From the NCBI GenBank assembly GCA_037367355.1, contig CM074696.1, forward strand, positions 3,162,001 through 3,226,000: DNA of 64,000 nt. Reading direction: 5' to 3'. The stretch comes from Neoscytalidium dimidiatum (taxonomy: Eukaryota; Ascomycota; Dothideomycetes; Botryosphaeriales; Botryosphaeriaceae). The notes beneath the pieces were generated by a model that was not told where the DNA came from, searched no databases, and saw only the letters and a program-made list of their open reading frames with translations. Shown here in pieces: positions 11,789-22,205 of the stretch; the stretch's first letter is position 1; the number at the start of each line of letters is the position of its first letter. The position numbers were made by a program, and so were the translations under genes.

Positions 11789-13904
11789 TTAGAAGTGTTC
11801 CTTGGTAGTAGAGTGGCAGACAATCGCCTCCTCTTCATCCGAGTCCGAGGTTGAGCCGTCATTGAGAGTCTGTCCTCCCTGCATCGGGGTGCCGTCGCTG
11901 GCAATGTACGAGGCGCTCAGCGCGGCCGAGCTGAGAAGCGGCTCGCCGAGGCCACTCTCCTCGTCGAGTTGGTACTCGCTCCTCGCCTCGCTCTCATTCT
12001 TCTCAAAGCGCGTCTTGACCTCGCGCATCCAAAAGCTCTCGGTGGCGCCAATGATGGCCACCAGCGCGCACGTCCACCACGATAGACCAGAGTATCCCAG
12101 GCTGAGACCGGCAGACTGGATACTGCCTGAAACGGTGGGCCCGAAAGCGCGGCAAAGACTGGCAGAAGACGCAGCAACGCCGTTGAGGGTACCCAGGACC
12201 TTCTTGGACGGCGCCGAGTTCGCAAGCATAATGGCCAATGGCGGATAGGCCAGCGACTGTGCGGTCACCTTCCAGATGAGAACAAGCAGCACGCCGGCCA
12301 TGCGCATAGCCTCCGGCAGGAGGGTGAGGTACGGTGTCAGGGTGTAGAGGAACGGATATGCGAGGATGACTGCGCGGAACGTCTTGAGAGGGCCGAACTT
12401 CCGGCTAATGACGGGGAAGATGAAAATCTGGACGATCATCTGAAAGAAGCCTTGGGCGGAAAGGATGAAGCCAATTGTCTTGGTAGGTAGCGCGAAACCG
12501 CCGACAAACTTAAACGGAAGATTAGGAGGCTCTGTAGACTTGGGCATGCTGAGGAGAACGGGCAGAAGCTGCTCGAAGGAGATGGTGTGGCTGCAGGCAT
12601 TTCGTTAGCTTGTGAAACAAACCAGTTATCGGATGCAACGTACAAGGCGAGAATTCCGTAGCCGATGATGTTCAGCATCACCTGCGGGGTAAACGCTGAG
12701 CGCATCGACGGCTTCGGGCTGGCCCTTGGCGGCGTCCGCAGCGCAGAGGCGGTGGAAATGCTCGTAAGGCGCGGCGACCCCTCAGTCGAACGGTATCCCG
12801 GCGGCTGCTCGTCCTCCGGCTCCTCCGCCAGCAGATAGACAGCCTCCTCAAGGTAGCCAGCCTTCGCCAGGCTCAGCTCGGGCTCGCGCTGGCCGCGAAT
12901 CCTGCGGGTAATCCATCGGCCGATTTCCAGCCCAAGGTCGAAGCGATCCTTCTTGTCTTCGTGCGTCTCCTCCAGGAAAAGCAAGCCGACGACCAAGCTG
13001 AAGCACACGACGCCAGCGCAGACCAGGTTCGGAAGCAGGTATGGGAATTTGTCGAACAGGGAGCCGGGGAGGAAGACGGTAGGGTACCCCTTGACGGGCT
13101 CAGCAAGGGTGCCACCGAGGCCAGAGCCTATTATTGAGCTGCACGCACATCATTAGCTGACGAGCCCAACAAGCTCGCGTCGGCGGGACATCGGACTTAC
13201 CCAAGACACCAAACAAATGGCATGATGGAGTATGCGCGCGCTGTGCGTTTCAACGTCAGTAAGGTACGCTTCGCGGTCAACCCACGCTCCGATGACGCAG
13301 ATGCCACTTACGCTGTTGCGACTCGACCGTCACCACTTCCGCGACTGTCGTCTGGAGCACACCGATGTTGCTGCAGGGTTACACATGCGTCAGAAAATTC
13401 CATCTTGGCGCCCGCCCAAAAAGTCGGTGACCGCGTAACCCAACTCACCCGTTAAGCAGCCCGCCCAAGGCGCGTGCCAGCAGCGCCATTGGCAGGTTCT
13501 GCGCGAACCCGAACATGAGCATGCTCAATCCCGTCCCGGCCAGGCCAGTGAGGAGGATGGGCTTCCGTCCGAAGCGGTCGCTGAGGCGGCCCCACATGAC
13601 GCCCGTCATGAATTCGGCGAAGGCGAATGCGGAAGTGACCATGCCCGCATACATGGCAATCTGCTTCTCGTCCTTGGTGATGCCGAACGACGAGATCATG
13701 TAATAGATGTACGGGAAGATGGACATGAAGGCAATCGGCTCGGCGATGCGGCATAGTGCTAGATTCGGCGCCGGTTAGCAGTGCGGAGCGGAGGGGCGCA
13801 CGCGGGAGGGGTTTACCTAGCACGAAGAGCTGCTGGGAGGGGAAAGGGACTTTGCCATCAGGCGCGACTGATGCGCGCCGCTGACTACGGCGACAACCCA
13901 GCAT
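11789..13904 (-). CDS. MFS transporter, zinc-induced-facilitator/YCR023C-like
   Basis: Six proposed exons: 13817-13904, 13449-13758, 13312-13370, 13201-13240, 12644-13138 and 11789-12590, giving 597 aa with all phases matching. The spliced protein reads LFVLALCRIAEPIAF (TM1), then YAGMVTSAFAFAEFMTG and the MFS signature GRLSDRFGRKPILLTG between TM2 and TM3. Next come NIGVLQTTVAEVV, the conserved QPRAYSIMPFVWCLGS, and GSGLGGTLAEP. A long hydrophilic loop of about 100 residues separates the two six-helix halves, and the tail is acidic and cytosolic. The architecture matches fungal and plant multidrug/zinc-facilitator MFS proteins of the drug:H+ antiporter type. The substrate is unknown. The start is the ATG at 13904 in a 29-codon first exon and could be extended. 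The plasma or vacuolar membrane is the likely site. Confidence 0.9.
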
Positions 13905-15204
13905 TATGACGTGCCAATGGCTTCCAATTGAAGCGGTTCAGAGACAGGAAGGGTCACGGCACAGCAGAGTCTGTCAAGGCGGGGCGGCAGGGCGGTGGAG
14001 AGGGAGGAGGATGAGGGGCAGAAGGAGCGTGAGGAATCCCAAGGGACAACACCTGAGGGTCTGTCGAAGGGAAGAGGAACTCGTCTGCTTAAATGACCGT
14101 TTTAATCTGTGTCATCTAGACACGATAAGATTTAGCTAGGTGGCGTAGGGCAGACGGGCTTATTGCAGGAGGCAAGGGTATCCTGTTGCGGGACGCCGGG
14201 GAAGTCGGAGCGCGAATCGTGAACGGGTATGGTGATTGTCCACTGGTGTTGCAGAGAGCACAAGAGCGGACGGCAGCAGCGGGCGCGCGGGAGGCGGCTC
14301 TGATATAGCTCGACGCGCGGGCAAAGAGGCGGTGATGGTACAAGCTCTGGGTAAGCGAACGATTTGCTGGCACAGAGCGGACCCCAGCTCTGTGACTGCA
14401 TCGTCCTGAGCTGTGGAAGGGTCAGATCCGGTGGTATGCTGCCCAAACGGACGCACAGGCAAAAGGATGTGCGGCTTGGCTGGCCGCGGCCCCTGAGTGT
14501 TTGCCAGCCAAGCGAGCGCCTGTCGCACATGGACCGGTCGCGGAACATTGGGGAGAGATGCTAGGTTGCCCCAAAAGTAAGGCGGGCTGGGATGGGTCCC
14601 AGAGACGGTGGTCGCGCGTCCGTGATGGGCGAGCTTGCAGGGCTAGCAGCGTGGATATGACATCCATTGATCAGCGGCTGGCCGGCCTGCCGGTACGCTA
14701 CTGGGATTGACTTTGGGGCTAAACGCCGTTGCCCCCTTTCCTTGGGCCCAGCACAGGGGCACCGCATTTCGCGTCTGCGGCCTGCGGCTCCGGGCAGATG
14801 CGCTAAGGTAGCCAGCCTCTGCGCTGCCAGCCAGGAAGGCTGCCTGCACGCCAGCAGCAAGGCACAGGCCGAGGGGCAGCCGGCGCCCAGCGCGCAGTCG
14901 CAGGCGCAGGCTTTTCACTTCCGCGCGCGCCTCTCGTCACTTCTCGAAGCTCCAGCGCACCACGGGCTGACCGCAAATGCGAGTCGCGTTGCTTCTGCTG
15001 CGCGTGTGCTTGCTTTTGCGCCCGCTCCTTACCGCGGTGCTGGCGCGGGTACGTGGCCGCGGCGACGAGAATGGCTCGCAGGGCGCGAGTCAGCGGGTGC
15101 CCGGGGTGGAGCGGCGGCGGGCAGAGGGCGACGCGACAATCTCATTAGCTTTCAATAGAGCAACGGCCAGCCGCGATGGTTTCAAATTACAGGAGAGGCG
15201 GTGA

Positions 15205-15250
15205 ATTCTGCTGCCTCCTCCTCGTCCTCCTCGTCCTCCGCCGCTGCTGG
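15205..15250. repeat. CCT/CGT pyrimidine triplet tract
   Basis: Imperfect triplet run of CTC, CTG and CGT units in the divergent spacer. Confidence 0.6.
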
Positions 15251-15414
15251 ATGGTCGGCGACGCGCGCCCAGCCTTGCAGACGCCGGACTATTATAAATG
15301 CAAGCCCGGGCAGCCGCGCACTGCTGCGGCCAGGACACACGACGAGCGTCCCAGGCGTGCCCGCGGTTCGCCCGCCGTGGACTGTGCGTGCTCGCGGCGC
15401 ACCGCAGCACCAGC

Positions 15415-15446
15415 AAGCACTAAGCACCAAGCACCAAGCACCAAGC
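15415..15446. repeat. Heptamer tandem repeat (AAGCACC)n
   Basis: About four near-perfect copies of the 7-mer AAGCACC. The unit is not a multiple of three, in keeping with non-coding sequence. Confidence 0.75.
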
Positions 15447-15774
15447 GGCTGCACCAGTCGACCTGTCGCCGCGCTGCGGCATCGGCAAGGGTGCCGACGA
15501 GACCTGGGACGGGCTAGCTAGCACTCAGGCCGTCACCTGATGCCCGCCCTTGGTGGACCTTGACCTCGAGGCTGGCGCGCGCTGGGGCGTCGCGGCGGGT
15601 ACCCACAGCGCGTGGCAGTGTGTGTGGTGGCCGTTGGCGTGGAATGTTGCGCATGCGCTGCGTTGCGCTGCCTGCCGGGTGCTGAGCTCTGCTGTTGGCT
15701 GTGCGCTGGTGCTGAGTGCTGGGTACTGGTGCTGGGGCTGTCCATGGGCAGCGAGCAGCAGCGCAGCTCCGCGG

Positions 15775-15826
15775 CGGGCGAGGGCGAGGGCAAGGGCGAG
15801 GACGAGGACGAGGACGAGGACGATAG
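15775..15826. repeat. GGCGAG / GACGAG hexamer tract
   Basis: Purine-rich run of GGCGAG units grading into GACGAG units. Confidence 0.7.
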
Positions 15827-16764
15827 GACGCACGCCCCGCTCGGAGCACCGGGGGGCCTGGCACTGGGGAAGAGGGCGTTTGAGCAGAGTTAACGCAGCA
15901 GGAGCAGAGCAGGAGACGCGGCCTGCGCACGCGGGCGTGACCAGCGCGGAGGGACGCGCTGCTCGGCGGTGAGCTGTTCAACGGCGGCGGCGGCGCTGCC
16001 ATTGGTCGGCGCTGCACAGGGCTGCCGAGCTGCGCTGGCTGGGGGGGAGCCACTGGAGCCCACGGAACGGCGGTGATTGCCCGCGCTGCGCGATCCCTGC
16101 TAGCCTCTCGCGTGGAAAACGAGGAACGGCCTGCTGGCGCAAGGCTTATTCGCGTCGGTCGTCTCGTCGAAGGTTCCTTTCGAGATCTGTGGCAGCCGGA
16201 AGATGGCGGGTACGGCCTCCGCTCACGCGCTGATTCGCCCGGGCGCGGCGCCCGCTGGGCCTGCCGATTCCGCGGCACCTAGCTCCAGGCCGTTTGTCGC
16301 GTCGCAGCTCCTGGAGCGCCTCCAGCCCGCCGCCTTCTCGTGGCCAGGAGCCGCTCGCCCAGGCACCGCGCCCATGATCCCATTGCAGAGCCGTCTGGGG
16401 TACACAGGCGAGCAGCTGGCTGGCAAGCGCTGCAGATCCTTAATTTCGATCCAGACGTCATCGCTGCCCGCTGAAACGATAGCCGACTGCAACTCCTGAC
16501 GCGCCGCGAATGATCCGTCGCCCATCGCACGGTGCCGGCACTGATCACTTGACCCTCAATGTGTGACGGCAAGCGTTTTCTTCTGTGTGCCGAATGCGAT
16601 GTCTCGTGTGCGGCGGTTCAGTGGTGCCAGCAGTTGGTGCAACGGGAAAACCCAGGGTCGGAGAGGGCGACGCCCATGCCGCCTGATGCAAGCCGCATCG
16701 ACAATCCCCGGTCCTCGGGCGGAAAGCAATGCATGCTGCAGCCGGAGCTCTGAGCAAAGTCGAC

Positions 16765-16829
16765 CGCCGCCGCTACTGCTATTGCTGCTGCTGCCGCCGC
16801 CGCCGCCGCCGCCGCCGCTGCTGCTGCTG
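16765..16829. repeat. (CCG/CTG)n trinucleotide microsatellite
   Basis: Interrupted run of CCG, CTG and CTA triplets with an uninterrupted block of about seven CCG units in the middle. Confidence 0.8.
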
Positions 16830-17432
16830 TGCGCCCGGCGAGGTGGACCAATATAAACCCGGCTCGCGCCCCCCAGTCGCACATCTAAATAGGCTCCGCG
16901 CCCAGTGCTCCTGTGAGACATCCAGATCTTCCGGCGCCCGTCAGATGCCAGCCTGCCTGACCGGAGGCTCACCGCCAATGTCGCTGACGTTCAAGCAAAA
17001 TCGTCGTGCCCAACGTGACTTTTTCTGGAAGTGTGGCGGAGCCTGACTGGTGCTTCTGCTCGTATAAGACCACCGTGCAACGGCTGGTCTTACAGACTGT
17101 TAATATATGCTGCTGATCGCGCGCGGCGCGGCGCTGCGCTGTGCGGTGCTGCGCGGTGCCGGCTCTGCAATCCGGGGCGTCAGGCAGATATCTGCCTGCT
17201 TGCCTGCCTGCGCCGCGTCGCAGGGCCTGACTCGCGGCGTTGTTGAGCCTGGCCTTTGGGACGGCCCCAGGACCCTTGCTGATCTCTATACGACGGAAGT
17301 GATGTGTTCGAGTCATCGCATCATTCCAGAATGTGATAGTTGGCGGGGGCGCGGCTTTGTGCGACGTGTAGTTAGCCCACGACCGCACGGCAGCGGCAGA
17401 TAGGGGGTCGACTGGTCGGGCAGGCAAGAGGC

Positions 17433-17456
17433 GAGCCTGAGCCTGAGCCTGAGCCT
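17433..17456. repeat. (GAGCCT)4 hexamer repeat
   Basis: Four tandem copies of GAGCCT upstream of the FTS-like gene. Confidence 0.8.
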
Positions 17457-17781
17457 GGACCTGAAGCTCTGAGGAAGCGTTCGCCGCGAGCCGCGAGTCG
17501 CTGTCGCACGGAGGCCTGATGGAAGCTGGGCTGCGCGGGCCGGACGCCAGGCGACGTGAAAAGCTGGGGTTTCCTGGCGTGGCAGATCGCTAGAAGGACA
17601 GAAAGGTAGATCTCTTGGGGCGGCTGAATCGAATCACGTGTGGAAAAACTCCGGGCGGCTGGCGGCCTCCACCCCTCGAACCCAAGCGCAGCCGGCGGGA
17701 GCATCGCGCGACGCGACCTGCACAACGCTGCCCTCCCCCTAGTTTTGCGGCCCATCCCTCAGCTCCCGCACCACGGCCAAG

Positions 17782-18861
17782 ATGCCCTTATTGGGCACGC
17801 TACCATCGCTCGAGAAGGCGAATTTGCTCGTTGAATTGTGAGTCACGTGCTACTTGCTTCCGCCTCCCACGCGCGCCGCCTGAACTGCTGCTGCGCTGTG
17901 CTGTGCTGACGCTGCCCTTGCAGCGCGAGCCTGCGACATGGCTGTCCGGACGGCGTTTACATGAGCATAACGCCCGGGGATGCTTCGCTCTGGACTGGCG
18001 TGATATTCATCCGCAAAGGTGCGCCTGCGCTCAATTGGCTTTGACAAAAGCTCGACAGAGCTTCCCGCAAACCTTCCCCAGCCCCAGCCGGCCAGAGGCT
18101 GACCGGGTAATGTTTCAAGGCCCTTACGCGCCTGCAATTCTTCGAGTCCAGATTTCTTTCCCGCAAGCATATCCAGCAGTCCCACCGCAGGTGACTCTAT
18201 CCACGGACATTTTCCATCCGCTGGTGACTCCCCTGACCACGTATACGTACACAACTGGCTCCGCCACCGGTGAGACTGTCAGTGCTACCGACGAAGAGCG
18301 TCTTCCACCCGGCGGCTTCAGCCTCCGCCATGGGTTCTCGCAGTGGTTTTCACGCAGTCGGAGCGCTCCGGCGCCTGCAAACAGTCAGCCGGAAGCTGGC
18401 GGCGACACGGGTCCAACCGGGGAAATCGGTCTCCATCCGCCACCCGTTGCCAAGATCCTTAAGTATATTCAGGCCTCGTTCACTGATGAGGCTATCCTCG
18501 ATTCCGTGACGGTTGAGTCCGCCGCAAATCCGGGAGCCTATCACGCGTGGCGGTCTTACAGAGAGACCCAATTCACCGGTGGGCTGCAGCCCATGACCAA
18601 AAGCAACAATGCTCCCACCACCAGAAGCCGCCGGCCTGGCGAGTGGAACTGGGAGGGCGTGTGGGAAGAGAGAGTCAAGAAAGGCATTAACAACAGCATC
18701 TCGGACGGGGTTCTCTATGGCGCCGGAGTGGAAGGAGACGACGTGGTAGGTTTCTCCGTAGTTTTCAAATCAGTAGCCACTGACCGCCCCAGGTACGCTT
18801 CGCCCAAGTCGACAGGGACATTCTCGACAAGGCGAAGGCCCGAATCCTAAAGCAAGCGTAG
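17782..18861 (+). CDS. Ubiquitin E2-variant (UEV), FTS/AKTIP-like
   Basis: Exons are 17782-17837, 17924-18018, 18120-18745 and 18793-18861, giving 281 aa with all junction phases consistent. The product starts MPLLGTLPSLEKANLLVEF and shows a UBC fold: GDASLWTGVIFIRKGPYAPA, ILRVQISFPQAYP, then TLSTDIFHPLVTPLTTYTY. In an active E2 the HPN motif and catalytic Cys would follow. Here the motif is HPL and no Cys is present, so it should be catalytically inactive. A long insertion (LPPGGFSLRHGF) and the C-terminal ILKYIQASF and EWNWEGVWEERVKKGI blocks match fungal relatives of Fused Toes/AKTIP. FTS is a known partner of Hook and FHIP that links early endosomes to dynein. Family assignment is good; the transport role here is inferred. 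Confidence 0.85.
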
Positions 18862-19368
18862 ACTTGCTCCGAACTGGATTGTAACCACACGAAGAGTGGT
18901 GCTTTCGTGAGGTAGAAGGCATTGCTCCGAGAAGAACTTCACCAAAGTTCACCTTGCACAGACGAGGTGTCGAGTCGGCATTGGGTCCAGGCTGCACGGA
19001 ACCTCGTCGAGTTGGATGATTGATGTGCTGGTTGGAGGTACTTTCTCAACAATAAGAGACATGAATTCCGGCTTTTCCAGCCGTTGCCCGCACGTACACG
19101 ATAGGAAATAAAAGTGACGGAATGGCTGTGCGGTGATTCCCCGGTGACGCGTGGTTGAAGAGCGCGATGGATACACCTGCCTACCTGGGCAAGAAGCGAG
19201 CAGCGAGCCAGCGATCGCGCCTGTCTGGCTGCATGGCCGGTGCTGCCATCAGCATCTTCAGCGTCATCAACGCTCGCTGTCGCTCGAGAACATTCTGCCT
19301 CCCGACAACCGGGACATCGCCGCTCAGCTGCAGGCCTGGGACGAGATCGCAGATCGGTCCGCGCCAGC
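18862..19368. other. Spacer/leader between FTS-like and vWA genes
   Basis: Both neighbours are on the plus strand. An ATG at 19167 begins a 126-codon ORF in another frame (MDTPAYLGKKRAA...). It might be a first exon of the vWA gene, but I could not settle a splice join. Confidence 0.35.
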
Positions 19369-22205
19369 ATGTTGCCGGCTGCCAAGCCATCGTCCATCCC
19401 AGTCCCGACAGCCCTGCGGCCTGCAGGCCAGATCAAGGTCCGCAAACGCCGCGAGAACGGATCTTCAGCCTCAAGCACCAGTGGCGCTCAGCTCAGCACT
19501 TGCTCCGGTACCGAATACAGCTCACTCAACCTCACTCACCGGCGTAATTCGCCTTTGAAAGCCCCAGCCCAGGAGGCCCCTCCCTTCATAGTTGAACCCG
19601 ATTCCCCGACACTCCACCGACGCAAATCCTCGAAGAACAGGGTATTTTCCAGAGTCCTTGGCAGCATCCAGACCGCCAGGTCGAATCCGGCCCTACAGCC
19701 GACGCGCAATGGCCATTCCGACGGAAGCATCTTCCGCAAACTTTCGATGCGAAGACGACCGAGCTTTCAGTCTCGCTCAAAGAGCTCCGAGTTTCCGGTT
19801 CAGCCGTCATCGCCGTCGTAAGTTCTCAGCACCACGGGAGCCTCACCCTTACCGCGCATCGAGAGCCTAGTGCAGGGCGTCTACTGATACGTGCCAAGTC
19901 TCCTCACGTTGTCTTCAAGTCGTACCACGCTCCGGCCGGACCAGCCTGCCATTTCACCACAGAGCGACCGTTTCCAGCATCTTTCGCCTCAGGGCGCAGA
20001 TCAGGCTTCCCCGCGGCCTCGGAACGCCGCACGTGGGTCGCCGCCGATCCTTACTGTCGATCTTAATGTGATGACGGAACTTGAGGCGCTGAGCTTCCAC
20101 GAAGAAAAGTGCATCTGGGTGGCTGTTGAAGCACGTGGCGTGGTCAAGACAGATGTCAGAGATGTCAGACGAAATGAAGGGGTCGGCTTGGATGTCGTCG
20201 TGATCCTTGACAACTCGTGAGTTTCAGTCTCAGTTTCACCCTGACGTCACGCGTCGTCCGACACACTGGGTGTTCATGGAAGCGATAGTTGGTGAGCATC
20301 TGTAGAAGACGCGGTTGAATGGGCAATGAACCTTTTCCATGATCATCTGCGTACCTTCATCCATTATTCTCCTCGGCTGCGAAAGGGCCACCTTCGCGGC
20401 CATTTTGAATTTGTCACTCCTGCTTACCGAGATCTAGCCGCTTCGCTTCTCCAGACTCCCTCGAGACCGCATGCGACGTTGCGCTTCAAATTGCCGAATT
20501 AAGTACTGAAGCAGACGATCGACTTGCAGTCTTTTGTACTTGCTGTCGCCACTTCTCGGACCAAGCAAGAGCTTCGGGATGTTTGTTGCATCCCCTCAAA
20601 GCTGTCAATGCCGCTTCAGTCCGAAGGGAAGTCCAGGACATCAGAGCTTTGGCTACTCGCCCACCGACCACTAGCGCAGATGTGAGCGAGACACTCCGAG
20701 AAGCTATTAACGTCCTTGGTAACCCCACGGATAAGACCGTCCAGCCTCTTCGGCTTGACCGCTGCCTCGTCTTCATACTATCGCCCCAGCCCCTGACCGG
20801 TCTTGACTCGGAAGATGACTTTTCGCACATCGATATCAATGCCGTGTGCACGGCTGTCATTCCACATTACAGCAGTACCGTGGACAATTCTAACGTCTGG
20901 ATGCTTCCCAGAACCATGCCCTCCCGTCTCTCGCCTGAAGTCGATGCGAATGACTCCATCCATCTCGTTGCGCAAGCAGCTGACGTAATGTCCTACACAA
21001 GGGGAGGACGTGGCTTTGGCGCCATCACAGATCTCTGTCTCGACATCAAACCACGCTCGGACTGCGTTGTTGAAAGTCTTTTGGGGAATTCGTCGAGCCC
21101 TACGCTAATGGCTGGTCAAACCATTTCTGTCCTGATAAGGGTCAGAGTCCCGGCTTTAACTCATGATAAGAGCACTCGACGTGATTCATTCAGTGAACTT
21201 GAAGATGCTTTTAGAGACTTGGAAATCACCTTGGGTGACGCGGTCACGGAGATCCTGGATGTGACGGCTCGCTACAGGCAGTCGTGTTTTCCCAAGAACA
21301 ACGTCGTGACAGTGGAGCGATTCTGCTCAGTTCGCAGACCGAATCCGCTTTCTCCATGGAGCGTTGCAGTGCCTTCGAATCATTCTGAAATCAGCAGGAT
21401 CGAAAATGAACTCTCTCGTAGGTTTGTATTCCTGATCGCTACCCAGGATCCACCAGACATTGCTCTAGATGCTCTTGCTACATTCTATCAGAATGGGCAC
21501 TGCTCGCTCCCCTGTTCGAGCTACGTCGAAAGAGTTCGTCATGAACTCACCTTCCGGCTGGGAACAACGATACTGTCCACGGGAAGTTCCGCTGATGCAT
21601 CAGCATCCTCGGACCCGGCGTACTCACAGGAGCATGAAACTTCTCTAGACGTTCTAGGAATTCATATCTCCCTACAGGAGAAGGAGCAATATAGTTCCGG
21701 TCTCCGCCACTACCCCTCTCAGCCGCATCTCTCCTCTGAAGCACGTGACAATTTGTGCCCCACCGCCACCGACCTCCCTATTTCGCTACAATCGATCTCT
21801 GCTTCACCGCTCACCGACAACCGCCGCAATACTCCACAAGCTTCACCGCGCAATCCCGCAACTCTAGGCACGGGGAACACAGCCACGACCCAGACTGGAA
21901 TATGCACGTCGACGTCAGATGACGCAGAAAGCCCATCGGTGGATGAGGCGCGCGCCATCTGGCGACATATGCGCCGCAACGTGTCGATCCGGGCTGCTGG
22001 CCCGAGTCGTGGCACACCCTCGTGGCCGACAGGGTACCGGAGCGTGGGTCAACGGGCGGAGATGGCACGGGAACATCGAGAACGGGAACTGAAGAGGAAG
22101 GCGTTGGCGAACAAGAGGAGTATAGGTGCCGATACGCTGCGAAGTCTGGCGATGAGTAGTGAGGCGAGTGGGAATGAGGCGGGCGCAGCTCCGTGGCTGC
22201 TATAA
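19369..22205 (+). CDS. Fungal von Willebrand factor A-domain protein
   Basis: Proposed exons are 19369-19817, 19899-20216 and 20438-22205, about 844 aa. The N-terminal ~150 residues are basic and Ser/Pro-rich. The vWA-like region begins TELEALSFHEEKCIWVAVEA and runs GLDVVVILDNS-RFASPDSLETACDVAL. There the intron interrupts the Ser codon TC|C, and the DNS-x-FAS stretch resembles a MIDAS-type loop. It continues DDRLAVFCTCCRHF and DRCLVFILSPQP. Later blocks (GFGAITDLCLDIKP, AGQTISVLIRVRVP, VVTVERFCSVRR) match a fungal vWA family whose function I do not know. The C-terminus is Ser/Thr-rich and ends in a basic helix (GQRAEMAREHRERELKRKAL). The acceptor of exon 2 could instead be at 19920, and an upstream exon is possible. 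It is probably cytosolic, as no signal peptide is seen. Confidence 0.75.

Larger units (their letters stand above)
13905..17781. other. Large GC-rich divergent spacer, no supported gene
   Basis: These 3.9 kb lie between the divergently transcribed MFS and FTS-like genes. ORFs are numerous but overlap on both strands, are Arg/Ala/Pro-rich, and show no family signal. That is expected for very GC-rich DNA, where stop codons are rare. Many simple-sequence tracts are scattered through it and listed separately. It must contain the promoters of both neighbours. Confidence 0.5.

Noticed and set aside
15514..16278. 254-codon minus-strand ORF in the divergent spacer
   Set aside because: Arg/Pro/Ser low complexity that overlaps repeat tracts and equally long frames on the other strand. 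It has no domain.
17295..17335. tRNA-like T-arm (TTCGAGTC) in the spacer
   Set aside because: No matching acceptor, D-arm or anticodon stem could be folded around it by eye.
19167..19547. Plus-strand ORF MDTPAYLGKKRAA... as first exon of the vWA gene
   Set aside because: It is in a different frame from the MLPAAKPSS exon, and I found no convincing donor/acceptor pair to join them.
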